A stretch of DNA of 64,000 nt from CAXBNB01 sp049115735 (GTDB lineage: Bacteria; Bacteroidota; Bacteroidia; Cytophagales; Cyclobacteriaceae). The DNA lies in contig JAGDZP010000009.1 of assembly GCA_049115735.1 (NCBI GenBank), positions 1 through 64,000 on the forward strand, in the 5' to 3' direction. Under the pieces are notes generated by a model, which was not told the DNA's origin, ran no database searches, and worked only from the letters and a program-made list of their open reading frames with translations. The translations under genes were made by a program, and so were the position numbers. Positions 34,368-43,246 of this stretch are shown piece after piece (position 1 is the stretch's first letter; each line of letters starts with the position of its first letter).

Positions 34368-34622
34368 ATGAGCGACTTGGAATTTGACGTTTTGGATGAG
34401 CTTTACTTTGTTATTCACTACAAAGACTTAAGTCAGGTTACTCAGTTGGATGACGAAGATTTGAAACCATTGCTTACTAAAATGTATAGCAAGGGATGGC
34501 TAAGGTGCTATAATGAACCTGACGAGGAACTGGAAGGGGAGTCAGTGGATATTGAAGTCAATTACAGAAACTATTACTACCTCGCTTCAAAGGAAGGTCT
34601 GAAAATGCACAATAAAAATTAG
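34368..34622 (+). CDS. Small conserved hypothetical, winged-helix-like
   Basis: The 84-residue acidic protein begins FDVLDELYFVIHYKDL and continues QLDDEDLKPLLTKMYSKGW, which resembles the helices of a winged-helix domain (helix, helix, short wing). A C-terminal strand reads YYYLASKEGLKMH. It lacks a basic recognition helix, so DNA binding is doubtful. It lies 24 bp after the GT2 gene and 3 bp before the SpoIIE phosphatase. Not recognised as a named family. Confidence 0.6.
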   Translation: MSDLEFDVLDELYFVIHYKDLSQVTQLDDEDLKPLLTKMYSKGWLRCYNEPDEELEGESVDIEVNYRNYYYLASKEGLKMHNKN

Positions 34623-34625
34623 GGA

Positions 34626-35840
34626 TTGGAACAATCACATTCGACACAGACGAATATTAAGGACCTGGAGCTAAATGCCCTTTTGGAGGTCACCCAAGCG
34701 ATAAATAATAATTTACCGGAAGAATCTTTGTATAAGATTTACAAATTCACATTGTTAGCAGATTTCAATGTCAAAAAGCTGGCTCTATTTGTTTTGGGAG
34801 ATCAATGGGAGTGCAAAGTCAACTTTGGTGTGTCTGATAACTTTTGCCAAAATAATCTACCAACAGGTTTTATGGACTTGAAGGAGTCTATGGAACTAAA
34901 GGGAAGTGGAAGCTTTACGGAGTTTGATTTGGCCATTCCGGTACTTCATAAAGAACGGCTTTTAGCAGTCGTATTTGTTGGTGGATTAAAGAAAGATGGG
35001 CTGGGAGAGGTCTTGTCTTCTGGTACTACTTTTTTGGAGGCACTTACCAACATTATTTTGGTGGCCATCGAGAACAAGAAATTAGCTAAAAGACAACTTG
35101 AGCAAGAGGCGTATAAGAAAGAAATGGAAATTGCAAAGCAGGTGCAACAGTTTCTATTTCCTAAAGAATTGCCATCAGAAAAACCACTGGAAATTGCGGC
35201 CAGGTATCTTCCTCACAAGGACGTTGGTGGTGATTATTATGACTACATAAAACTAGACGAAGATAAGTTCATTGTGTGTATTGCTGACGTGTCAGGTAAA
35301 GGAGTGCCAGCAGCATTGATGATGTCGAATTTTCAGGCTTCTCTTCATACATTGAGTACCAAGACTACAAATCTTAAAGAAATCGTAGAGGATTTAAACC
35401 GCCAAATCAATCTGAGCGGAAATGGAGAAATATTCATAACCTTTTTTATTGCCTTGTATGATACAAACCTTCAAACATTCGAGTACATAAACTGTGGTCA
35501 TAACCCTCCTTTATTACTGGGGAGTGATGACAAATGGCAATTACTAGATCAAGGCACGACGGTGCTAGGGATGTTTTGCCCATTGCCATTCAATACGCTT
35601 GGCAAAATAGAGGCGCTTGATGGCTTTACACTATTCTGTTATACAGACGGGCTATCGGAGGCTACAAATGATTCAGAAGAGGAGTATGGCCCGGAGAGAA
35701 TTGAGTCCGATCTATTGAGAATATCAACAGATTCCCCGACAGAGATAAATGAAAAAATTCTTTCAACAGTAGATCAATTCAGAGGCGATAATGCTTATCG
35801 CGATGATGTAACACTTCTTACATGTAGGGTAGGAGTATGA
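34626..35840 (+). CDS. GAF-SpoIIE PP2C-type phosphatase (RsbU-like)
   Basis: The 404-residue cytosolic phosphatase starts at TTG 34626, preceded by AGGGA; no ATG occurs before residue 80, and the N-terminal helix is needed for the GAF fold. A GAF-like domain (about 15-165) is followed by a linker helix and the SpoIIE catalytic domain. That domain carries KDVGGDYYDY and IADVSGKGVPAAL for two metal sites, then NCGHNPPLLL and DDVTLL. Such enzymes dephosphorylate anti-sigma-factor antagonists or partner proteins in response to a GAF signal. No anti-sigma factor is near. Sitting inside a glycosyltransferase/deacetylase run, it may control polysaccharide output. Confidence 0.92.
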   Translation: MEQSHSTQTNIKDLELNALLEVTQAINNNLPEESLYKIYKFTLLADFNVKKLALFVLGDQWECKVNFGVSDNFCQNNLPTGFMDLKESMELKGSGSFTEFDLAIPVLHKERLLAVVFVGGLKKDGLGEVLSSGTTFLEALTNIILVAIENKKLAKRQLEQEAYKKEMEIAKQVQQFLFPKELPSEKPLEIAARYLPHKDVGGDYYDYIKLDEDKFIVCIADVSGKGVPAALMMSNFQASLHTLSTKTTNLKEIVEDLNRQINLSGNGEIFITFFIALYDTNLQTFEYINCGHNPPLLLGSDDKWQLLDQGTTVLGMFCPLPFNTLGKIEALDGFTLFCYTDGLSEATNDSEEEYGPERIESDLLRISTDSPTEINEKILSTVDQFRGDNAYRDDVTLLTCRVGV

Positions 35841-35841
35841 T

Positions 35842-36477
35842 ATGAGTTATTACTTTCATCGTACTCCCGGATGGCTTCAAAAAATTTACCCTTCCTTAAC
35901 ATGGAAAGTTAGTGACTCAGAGAAGACTATCTATTTAACCTTCGATGATGGGCCGATACCAGATGTGACTTCTTTTGTTCTTAGTGAGTTGGATAAGTAT
36001 CATGCAAAGGCAACTTTTTTTTGTGTTGGAGAGAATATCCAAAAGCATCCTGATGAGTTTAATAAGGTGTTGGAAAAAGGGCATTCTGTTGGTAATCATA
36101 CTTATAATCATTTGACAGGATGGAAGACGACCGAAACTCATTATGTCGAGAATGTGAAGCTATGTCAAAAGGAAATCGAGAGACACCTGGGTGCCCAGGA
36201 TGAAAAGCTGTTTCGTCCACCACATGGTAAAATTACAAGAAGTCAAATTAGAGAGGTGAGTAAAGATTATGAAATAATCATGTGGACTTATTTGACTGGA
36301 GATTTTGATATTTTTCTCGAACCCGAGGAGTGTCGGGAAAAGGCAATATCCAGGGTAGAACCTGACCATATTGTTGTCTTTCATGATAGCGTTAAGAGCT
36401 ATGCCAATCTTAGGGTTACCCTACCGGCTTTTCTTAGGCACTTTAATGAAAAAGGTTATCAATTCAACAAACTCTGA
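35842..36477 (+). CDS. Polysaccharide deacetylase (NodB homology)
   Basis: The 211-residue CE4 domain has motif 1 LTFDDGP with the catalytic base and metal Asp, motif 2 HSVGNHTYNH with the two metal His, and motif 3 RPPHGK. WTYLTGDFD and the closing VVFHDS with its His complete the set. No signal peptide is visible, so it may act on lipid-linked or cytosolic GlcNAc-containing substrates, or be exported another way. It starts 1 bp after the phosphatase and precedes a second GT2, suggesting that the two GT2s and the deacetylase build a partly de-N-acetylated glycan. Confidence 0.92.
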   Translation: MSYYFHRTPGWLQKIYPSLTWKVSDSEKTIYLTFDDGPIPDVTSFVLSELDKYHAKATFFCVGENIQKHPDEFNKVLEKGHSVGNHTYNHLTGWKTTETHYVENVKLCQKEIERHLGAQDEKLFRPPHGKITRSQIREVSKDYEIIMWTYLTGDFDIFLEPEECREKAISRVEPDHIVVFHDSVKSYANLRVTLPAFLRHFNEKGYQFNKL

Positions 36478-36495
36478 AAACTGATGAAATACTAA

Positions 36496-37587
36496 ATGGA
36501 TTGGGTGTTCTATATATCAAAACTTATAGTATCATTCAATATACTCCTGTCCATCATTATTTGGTATTTGTACAAATTCAAAACCATTACCCTGGAATCA
36601 AATCAAGACGAATTGCCCAAAGTGTCATTAATGATAGCGGTTAGGAATGAGGAACAGAACATAGAAAATTTACTTTCCGGACTTATAACTCAGGATTACC
36701 CAAAGGATAAATTGGAAATACTAATTGGAGATGATGCATCAACGGATAACACTTTAGAGCTTTTACAAAATAGTCATCTCAGTGGTCTTCATATTTTAGA
36801 AGTTACATCTGGCAAAAATGATCTAAAAGGAAAGATGAATGTATTAGCTCAACTGTCAGAGCTTGCAAAAGGGGATGTTTTGCTATTTGCCGATGCTGAC
36901 ATGACTTTGGATTCCAGTTGGGTTTCGGGAATGGTTGCTTCCATTCATGGTTCTCTAGGGATGGTAGGAGGGTTGACGGGTATTAAAAAAGGAAACTTTT
37001 TGCAGTGCCTACAACATGTTGAACTGTTACTGTCTCAAGGCATGCTAAAGGTAGCCAGCGATCTTGGTTATTCATTTTCCATACTAGGCAATAATATGGG
37101 AGTCAGCCGAGAACAGTATGATAAGATCGGTGGTCATTCGAATCTAGAGTTTAGCCTTGTAGAAGATGTTCAGTTGATGAAAGCCTTTTTGGAAAGTGGA
37201 TTCAAAGTTGATTTGCAGCATACGCCGGATACTTATATGGAAACGATCGGTGCTTCTAGTTGGACTCAGCTTATGCAACAGCGGAAGCGATGGATATTAG
37301 CCTTTGATCAAATGCCACTTTGGACGCAAGTGGTGCTGGTTCTAAAGTCATTTTTCATTCCAGCTAGTATTATATCGATAGGTATCCAATTCGAAATCAT
37401 CTGGTTTATTAGTCTTAAATTAATCTTTGATTTTTTACTCTTGACAGAAGTTTGCACCAATTCTATTAGAAAGCCATCAATCCTTTATTTTCTCCTCTTC
37501 GAATTAATAGAACCAATAGTATATTTGTCAACTATCATTTATCGAATTCTTCCGATTCAGCTTAGTTGGAAGAATAGAAAATATTGA
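36496..37587 (+). CDS. Second membrane glycosyltransferase family 2
   Basis: The 363-residue GT2 has the same layout as the enzyme at 33222: N-terminal helix (LIVSFNILLSIIIWYLY), the sugar-binding GDDASTD, DxD (FADADM), acceptor site LVEDVQL and processive motif QQRKRW. Three C-terminal helices follow. It is a paralogue and not a duplicate, as similarity is limited to motifs. It is in operon with the deacetylase 18 bp upstream. Confidence 0.9.
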   Translation: MDWVFYISKLIVSFNILLSIIIWYLYKFKTITLESNQDELPKVSLMIAVRNEEQNIENLLSGLITQDYPKDKLEILIGDDASTDNTLELLQNSHLSGLHILEVTSGKNDLKGKMNVLAQLSELAKGDVLLFADADMTLDSSWVSGMVASIHGSLGMVGGLTGIKKGNFLQCLQHVELLLSQGMLKVASDLGYSFSILGNNMGVSREQYDKIGGHSNLEFSLVEDVQLMKAFLESGFKVDLQHTPDTYMETIGASSWTQLMQQRKRWILAFDQMPLWTQVVLVLKSFFIPASIISIGIQFEIIWFISLKLIFDFLLLTEVCTNSIRKPSILYFLLFELIEPIVYLSTIIYRILPIQLSWKNRKY

Positions 37588-37591
37588 ACGT

Positions 37592-38365
37592 ATGCCATTT
37601 GTAGATACTCACGCACACATATATAACAAACGATTTCATGATGATATCGAAGACGTCATCAAAAGAGCTAAGGATGCTGGGGTAGAGCGCATTTTCCTAC
37701 CCAACATAGACAGTGAGTCAATTGATGGAATGCTTGAGCTGGAGCAGAAGTTTCCAGAGGTGTGCGTTCCAGCAATGGGGCTTCATCCTTGTCATGTGAA
37801 TGAAAACTTGCAAAAGGAACTTTACCTGGTTGAAGAATGGTTGGATAAAAGAGATTTTGTTGCAGTGGGTGAAATAGGTACCGACTTGTATTGGGATAAA
37901 ACGAATTTCGATCAACAAGCAGATGCCTTCAATACACAGAGTGAACTAGCCATCAAACATAACATCCCTGTTATTATACATTGCCGGGATTCGATTGATC
38001 AAACAATAGACCTTGTTGAAAAAATAGCCAACAGCAAACTGAGGGGGATTTTTCACTGCTTTACCGGTACTGAGGAGCAGGCCAACCAGGTGATTGGCCT
38101 TGGGTTTAAAATAGGTATTGGAGGTGTCGCAACATTTAAGAATGGTGGAATTGACGACTTGATCAGAACTATCGATCTGGAGCACATCGTTTTGGAAACT
38201 GACAGTCCATATTTAGCCCCTGTTCCGTATAGAGGAAAGCGCAATGAACCGTCTTACGTAATTGAAGTAGCCAGAAAAGTAGCCGAACTAAAATTGATGA
38301 ACATCACGGAAGTAGGTCGTATTACAACACAAAATGCCTATAATGTCTATGGAATGAGTAATTGA
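37592..38365 (+). CDS. TatD-family metal-dependent hydrolase
   Basis: The 257-residue TIM-barrel hydrolase begins FVDTHAHIY (HxH metal pair) and has GLHPCHV, GEIGTDLYWD with the metal Glu, PVIIHCRDS, IFHCFTG and LETDSPYLAP with the last Asp. All TatD metal residues are present. TatD enzymes act as 3'-5' DNA exonucleases or D-Tyr-tRNA-like hydrolases. It starts 4 bp after GT2-2, so it is cotranscribed, though the functional link is unclear. Confidence 0.94.
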   Translation: MPFVDTHAHIYNKRFHDDIEDVIKRAKDAGVERIFLPNIDSESIDGMLELEQKFPEVCVPAMGLHPCHVNENLQKELYLVEEWLDKRDFVAVGEIGTDLYWDKTNFDQQADAFNTQSELAIKHNIPVIIHCRDSIDQTIDLVEKIANSKLRGIFHCFTGTEEQANQVIGLGFKIGIGGVATFKNGGIDDLIRTIDLEHIVLETDSPYLAPVPYRGKRNEPSYVIEVARKVAELKLMNITEVGRITTQNAYNVYGMSN

Positions 38366-38371
38366 GGCCAA

Positions 38372-39433
38372 ATGAATTTTAAGATAACCAATATAACCTA
38401 CAAGAAGAGCTCCAAGTGTTCTATCCTTATCATTTATACAGGTGGTACTTTTGGGATGGTTTATGACGAAACAGGTAGTCTGGTTCCTTTCAATTTTAGT
38501 CTTGTGCTGGAAAAAATACCCGAACTCAGAACTCTGGATATTAACCTAACGGTAATCTCTTTTCCTGATCCCGTTGACTCCTCAAACATCAACTCAGATC
38601 AGTGGGCTAATCTTGCTCATATTATATTCAATAATTACAAGCAATATTCAGGCTTTGTTGTGCTACATGGTACCGATACCATGGCGTACAGTGCAAGTGC
38701 TCTTAGCTTCGCTCTAAATGGCCTTAGGAAGCCTGTGATTTTTACAGGTGCCCAGATACCCATTGGGGCCACCAGGTCCGATGCTCGTGAGAACCTTATC
38801 ACTGCACTTGAAGTTGCATCAAATACTGACAATGGAGAACCACTAGTAAAAGAGGTGTGCATCTACTTCAACTTTGTCCTCCTTCGTGGAAATAGATCCC
38901 AAAAGATACGTAGCAGTACCTTTGGCGCTTTTGAGTCAGAAAATTATCCTCACCTTGCTGAGTCAGGGGTGGACATTCGTTTTTTCAAAGCAAACCTTCT
39001 TGACTTCAAAGGAAAAGGCAGGCTTAGCTACAATGGTAATTTCGACCCAAATGTTATCGTTTTGAAAATATTTCCCAATATGAGCCAAAGCTCGATTAAG
39101 GCCATATTGAACATTCCAGGCCTCAAAGGAGTAGTTTTAGAGTCATTTGGGTCGGGCAATACCATGAACGGAGATTGGTTTTTGGATATGTTAGAATCGG
39201 CCATTTCAAAAGAAATATTGATATTGAACGTATCTCAATGTTCGGGGGGGAGTGTCATTCAGGGCAAATACGAAACCAGTAAAAAACTGACAGAAATAGG
39301 GGTGATCAGTGGTTGTGATATGACCACTGAGGCAGCACTGACAAAAATGATGTTTTTATTAGGTACGGAAAAATCTTTGGAGGCCGTCAAAACTCAATTA
39401 TGTATTCCTCTGAGAGGTGAAATGACAATCTGA
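38372..39433 (+). CDS. ansA: Type I L-asparaginase
   Basis: The 353-residue enzyme hydrolyses L-asparagine to aspartate and ammonia. The first nucleophile Thr is in LIIYTGGTFGM, the second in VLHGTDTMAYSASALSF. The Lys position of the classical motif sits near RSDARENL. No signal peptide is present, so it is cytosolic type I. It lies 6 bp after tatD and closes the run that began at 33222. Symbol follows the family; other annotators may leave it unnamed. Confidence 0.9.
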   Translation: MNFKITNITYKKSSKCSILIIYTGGTFGMVYDETGSLVPFNFSLVLEKIPELRTLDINLTVISFPDPVDSSNINSDQWANLAHIIFNNYKQYSGFVVLHGTDTMAYSASALSFALNGLRKPVIFTGAQIPIGATRSDARENLITALEVASNTDNGEPLVKEVCIYFNFVLLRGNRSQKIRSSTFGAFESENYPHLAESGVDIRFFKANLLDFKGKGRLSYNGNFDPNVIVLKIFPNMSQSSIKAILNIPGLKGVVLESFGSGNTMNGDWFLDMLESAISKEILILNVSQCSGGSVIQGKYETSKKLTEIGVISGCDMTTEAALTKMMFLLGTEKSLEAVKTQLCIPLRGEMTI

Positions 39434-39515
39434 ATATAGCTCGGAAAATTGCGTTTAAAATTTGCATAAAGGGATTTTTATTAATTTATTTGTCGCTCGT
39501 TGTGAAAGAAGCATT

Positions 39516-39603
39516 GGAGAGGTGGCCGAGTGGTCGAAGGTGCTCGCCTGGAAAGTGAGTGTGCCCCACAAGGGTACCGGGGGTTCGAATCCCTTCCTCT
39601 CCG
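39516..39603 (+). tRNA. tRNA-Ser (anticodon GGA)
   Basis: The 88-nt gene has acceptor arms GGAGAGG (39516-39522) and CCTCTCC (39596-39602) with discriminator G. The anticodon stem CTCGC/GTGAG holds loop CTGGAAA, so the anticodon is GGA, reading UCC/UCU. The long variable arm of a class II tRNA and the T-loop GGTTCGAATCC are visible. CCA is not encoded. Confidence 0.97.
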
Positions 39604-39678
39604 CAATGATAATTACGCATTAAAACTATAATTGAAATACTTTATAACCTTTATTTGAGATTTATTAAAAATTAGACT

Positions 39679-40512
39679 ATGAAAAGATTAGTAACGCTAA
39701 TGATGCTGACGGGGGTATTAACGTTTGTTAGCCTTCAGTCAATCGCACAAGATGCAGCAGAAACAGATGCTACCGAAGAAATGGCAGCTGAAGATACAAC
39801 CGCTGTAGAAGAAGTAGTGGAAGAGGTAGTGGAAGAACCTGCTCCTGCAGTCGTTCAGGAAGATGAGCCAGAGCAAGAAGCATCATTCCACCAAATTGTT
39901 AAAGAGCAATTCATCGCTGGTGGATGGCAATTCATGGGTATCGTTCTTTTGTGTTTGATACTCGGTTTAGCTGTAGCTATAGAGAGAATTATCACGCTTA
40001 ACCTTGCTACTACAAACACCAAGAAATTATTGGAAAAAGTGGAGGGCGCATTGGCATCAGGTGGTGCTGACGCAGCTAAGGAAGTTTGCAGAAACACTCA
40101 AGGTCCAGTTGCTTCTATTTTCGTTCAAGGTTTGATGAGAATGTCAGAAGGTGTTGATATGGTTGAAAAATCAATCATCGCTTATGGTTCCGTTGAAATG
40201 GGTAAATTGGAAAAAGGAATGATTTGGATTTCACTGTTTATTTCTCTTGCACCAATGCTTGGTTTCATGGGTACAGTAATTGGTATGATCGGTGCATTTG
40301 ACGCGATAGCTGAAGCTGGTGATGTATCTCCTGCACTTGTGGCTGGTGGTATCAAAATCGCACTTTTGACAACTGTTGGTGGTCTTATTGTAGCTGTAAT
40401 CCTTCAATTATTCTATAATTACCTTGTTTCTAAAATTGATTCACTTGTGAACTCAATGGAAGACGCATCAATATCTCTTGTAGATATATTGGTGAAGCAC
40501 TCTGCGAAATAA
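39679..40512 (+). CDS. exbB: ExbB/TolQ-type proton channel subunit
   Basis: The 277-residue subunit starts with a signal-like segment (LVTLMMLTGVLTFVSLQSIA). An acidic Glu/Val/Ala linker (about 24-70) precedes three membrane helices: QFMGIVLLCLILGLAVAIER, then SLFISLAPMLGFMGTVIGMI, then IALLTTVGGLIVAVILQLF. The last two carry the polar Thr residues of the proton path. With ExbD it energises TonB-dependent transport or, in gliding relatives, envelope motors. It heads a four-gene operon (39679-41968). Confidence 0.93.
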   Translation: MKRLVTLMMLTGVLTFVSLQSIAQDAAETDATEEMAAEDTTAVEEVVEEVVEEPAPAVVQEDEPEQEASFHQIVKEQFIAGGWQFMGIVLLCLILGLAVAIERIITLNLATTNTKKLLEKVEGALASGGADAAKEVCRNTQGPVASIFVQGLMRMSEGVDMVEKSIIAYGSVEMGKLEKGMIWISLFISLAPMLGFMGTVIGMIGAFDAIAEAGDVSPALVAGGIKIALLTTVGGLIVAVILQLFYNYLVSKIDSLVNSMEDASISLVDILVKHSAK

Positions 40513-40537
40513 GTTGATTAACTAAAATAGAATAACA

Positions 40538-40864
40538 ATGGATTCAATAGATATTATATTATACATATCATACGCGCTAACCATTTTGGCGGCATTAGCA
40601 GCCATCGTGTTTCCACTGATAAATTCACTTGGGAATCCTTCTTCATTGATAAAGTCAGGTTTGGGCCTGGTTGCACTTGTTGTAATCTTTGGTATCGCTT
40701 ATGCGCTATCGGGCAATGAGTTTACTGAGGTGCAAGCAACAGAGTATGGCATGAATGCCTCTCTTTCCAAATTTGTAGGAGGTATTCTTACGATGATGTA
40801 TTTGCTAACAGGACTTGCTATTATAGGAATTGTATATACTGAGTTCTCTAAAATGATCAAGTAA
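40538..40864 (+). CDS. Small membrane protein of the ExbBD operon
   Basis: The 108-residue protein has three hydrophobic helices (ISYALTILAALAAIVFPL, LGLVALVVIFGIAYALSG, GGILTMMYLLTGLAIIGIVY). It always seems to sit between exbB and exbD in Bacteroidota of this type, as far as this reader recalls. It is probably an accessory motor subunit; function is undefined. Flanking gaps are 25 bp and 1 bp. Confidence 0.8.
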   Translation: MDSIDIILYISYALTILAALAAIVFPLINSLGNPSSLIKSGLGLVALVVIFGIAYALSGNEFTEVQATEYGMNASLSKFVGGILTMMYLLTGLAIIGIVYTEFSKMIK

Positions 40865-40865
40865 T

Positions 40866-41507
40866 ATGGCTAGAAGTAAATTAGGCGCCTCACAAGAGGT
40901 AAATGCCGGCTCAATGGCCGACATTGCATTCCTTCTTTTGATTTTCTTCCTGGTTACGACCACTATAGCAAATGATAAGGGTATTGCAATGCTTCTGCCT
41001 CCAAAGCCGGATCCAAACGAACCGCCACCAGAGGTGACGAAAAATGACAGAAACATTTTCAAGATTCAAGCTAATTCTTTAGACCTTCTTCTTGTTGAAG
41101 AGGAACCTCTACAGGATGTTGGTGAGTTGAAAGAAATGATCAAGTCCTTTATCCTCAATTTTGGAAATCCTTCTGCTGAATATGTAGAGTTGTACAATGG
41201 CCTGCCTTCTACGCTTAGAGGTTATGTCAACGCAAATGGCAAAAGTCCGGTCTCTTCTGATGACCCAGGTGAAGCTGTGGTGTCGTTCAAAGCGGATAGA
41301 GGTACTACCTATGAGCTGTATGTATCAGTTCTTGATGCCATCAATGCAGCATACAATGAAGTATATGGCCAGAGAGTAGGTATTAGTGGAGAGGAGTTTC
41401 TTCAATTAGACAAGAAAAATCCAGAAGAGAAGGCGATGTATTTGAAGGCCAGACAAGGTATTCCAAGAGCGATTTCAATTGCTGAACCAAATAAAATAGG
41501 AGGTTAA
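40866..41507 (+). CDS. exbD: ExbD/TolR-type biopolymer transport protein, first copy
   Basis: The 213-residue protein has an N-terminal cytosolic tail and a single helix containing SMADIAFLLLIFFLVTTTI, where the conserved Asp carries protons. A periplasmic domain follows. At 213 residues it is longer than usual ExbD (about 140); the extra part is in the periplasmic domain (about 80-190). It pairs with the ExbB above and lies in the same operon as a shorter second ExbD. Confidence 0.92.
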   Translation: MARSKLGASQEVNAGSMADIAFLLLIFFLVTTTIANDKGIAMLLPPKPDPNEPPPEVTKNDRNIFKIQANSLDLLLVEEEPLQDVGELKEMIKSFILNFGNPSAEYVELYNGLPSTLRGYVNANGKSPVSSDDPGEAVVSFKADRGTTYELYVSVLDAINAAYNEVYGQRVGISGEEFLQLDKKNPEEKAMYLKARQGIPRAISIAEPNKIGG

Positions 41508-41509
41508 TT

Positions 41510-41968
41510 ATGGCTAAGTTTAAGAAAAGTTCGAATACATCTCAGGATATCCCAACCGCGGCATTACCTGACATTATTTTCATGTTGTTGTTCTTCTTTA
41601 TGGTGACAACTGTATTGAGAGAGACTACCATTCTGGTAGAGCAGCAGCTTCCGAAATCTACTCAGCTGAGCAAGTTGGAAAGGAAGTCGCTTGTGAGTTA
41701 TGTGTACATCGGAAAGCCGAAGCAAACGAATCTTTATGGCTCAGAGCCGAAAATACAGGTAAACGATGCATTCATTGACGTAAGTGACGTGATTCGATTT
41801 GTAAACCAGGAAAAAGATAAACTGAGCGAAGTTGAAAGAGACCAGATAACAATGTCTATGAAAGTAGATATAGAGGCAAAAATGGGTATCGTTTCTGATG
41901 TTCAGGAAGAATTCAGAGAAGCAAACGCCCGAAAAGTACTCTACAGCTCTTTGAAGAGAATTGACTAA
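41510..41968 (+). CDS. exbD: ExbD/TolR-type biopolymer transport protein, second copy
   Basis: The 152-residue ExbD has the helix LPDIIFMLLFFFMVTTVL with the proton-carrying Asp and a normal-sized periplasmic domain. It starts 2 bp after the first exbD. ExbD works as a dimer, so the two proteins may form a heterodimer. The operon ends at the terminator 41993-42022. Confidence 0.92.
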   Translation: MAKFKKSSNTSQDIPTAALPDIIFMLLFFFMVTTVLRETTILVEQQLPKSTQLSKLERKSLVSYVYIGKPKQTNLYGSEPKIQVNDAFIDVSDVIRFVNQEKDKLSEVERDQITMSMKVDIEAKMGIVSDVQEEFREANARKVLYSSLKRID

Positions 41969-41992
41969 GACTAATCTTTGATTGAAAATATG

Positions 41993-42022
41993 AAAGGCTT
42001 TCCGGATAGGAGAGCCTTTTTT
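41993..42022 (+). terminator. Intrinsic terminator of the exb operon
   Basis: AAAGGCTTTCC and GGAGAGCCTTT pair along eleven positions (one T-G) around GGATA, followed by TTT. It lies inside the apparent N-terminal extension of the next open frame, one reason to start pntA later at 42135. Confidence 0.85.
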
Positions 42023-42134
42023 CTTGTCCATTTTTTGGTCTCCCATCCTATTATCCTGTATTTCATTTATATTCGCGGACAGAAAAGGAAACGTGGTTTC
42101 TGGTCTCAATTTGAACGACGAATTCACAACCATT

Positions 42135-43229
42135 ATGAAAATTGGTTTAATAAAATGCACAGAAGAGAATCTGGTAGCCTTGGTGCCTAAGGTTGTATCC
42201 AGATTAGTAAGTGATGGATATGATGTTTATTTTGAAACAGGTGCTTCCGATGAATCCAACTATTCTGACGAAGAATATGTTTCTGCTGGAGCCAAATCTG
42301 CGGACAGAGAGGACATCATTGTATCATCTGATATTCTAATTACAGTTGCCGGCTTGTCAGATGCTGATATTTCCAAAATAAAACCTGAGACTTTCGTCGT
42401 GGGTAAATTTGGTTTTACCCAAGGACTTATACAAACGTTAGAAGACCATAAAATAAAGGCATTCAGCCTGGAAAGACTTCCTCGAAGCTCAATTGCTCAA
42501 TCGATGGATGTGCTGTCCTCGTTGGCTTCACTATCCGGTTACAAAGCGGTGCTTCTATCTGCAGACAATTTTGGTGGTTACTTTCCTATGATGACTACCT
42601 CGGCCGGAACTATACCGCCGGCAAAGATTTTGATAATTGGTGCTGGTGTAGCTGGATTGCAAGCGATAGCCACGGCAAGGCGTTTGGGTGCAGTGGTAGA
42701 AGCATTTGATGTGCGATCATCTGTTAAAGAGCAAGTTGAAAGCCTTGGAGCGAAGTTCATAGAGGTAGCAGGTAGCACTGAAGACGCTGGAGCAGGAGGG
42801 TATGCAGTTGAGCAAACAGAAGATTACATTGCTAAGCAAAAAGAATTGATTCATCAAAGTTGCATTAAAGCTGATGCAGTAATAACAACGGCAGCCATTC
42901 CAGGTAAAAAAGCGCCTGTTTTAGTTGAAAAGAGGACTGTGCAAGCCATGAATGCGGGAAGCGTAATTGTCGATCTTGCTGCGGCTACCGGGGGCAACTG
43001 TGAACTAACAGAAAATGACGAAATGATCAACGTCGAAGGGGTTAAAATCATCGGTGACTCCAGATTATACAACAGCATGAGTAAACAGGCCAGCCTGGTA
43101 TTCAGTAATAATGTTTATAGCTTCCTAAAATTTGTATTTAAGGACGGTTTAGAAGCTATTCCTTATGATAATGAAATAGTGTCAAAGACATTAATTTCTG
43201 AACGAAAAGAGAGAACCGTTTCCGCTTAA
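42135..43229 (+). CDS. pntA: NAD(P) transhydrogenase subunit alpha, part 1
   Basis: The protein has 364 residues from ATG 42135 (MKIGLIKCTEENLVALVP). An upstream start would run through the exb terminator and add an unlike sequence. It carries the alanine-dehydrogenase-like NAD(H) domain with Rossmann motif LIIGAGVAGLQAIATA and the RQD-like loop region. It oxidises NADH and passes hydride to NADP in the PntB domain, coupled to proton flow. The alpha subunit is split in this operon, with the membrane part as the next gene. Confidence 0.95.
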   Translation: MKIGLIKCTEENLVALVPKVVSRLVSDGYDVYFETGASDESNYSDEEYVSAGAKSADREDIIVSSDILITVAGLSDADISKIKPETFVVGKFGFTQGLIQTLEDHKIKAFSLERLPRSSIAQSMDVLSSLASLSGYKAVLLSADNFGGYFPMMTTSAGTIPPAKILIIGAGVAGLQAIATARRLGAVVEAFDVRSSVKEQVESLGAKFIEVAGSTEDAGAGGYAVEQTEDYIAKQKELIHQSCIKADAVITTAAIPGKKAPVLVEKRTVQAMNAGSVIVDLAAATGGNCELTENDEMINVEGVKIIGDSRLYNSMSKQASLVFSNNVYSFLKFVFKDGLEAIPYDNEIVSKTLISERKERTVSA

Positions 43230-43246
43230 TATTACAGTTTAAAAAC

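Noticed and set aside
42024..42134. Longer N terminus for PntA
   Set aside because: The extension begins within the exb terminator, gives an unlike hydrophobic leader, and the ATG at 42135 matches the family start.
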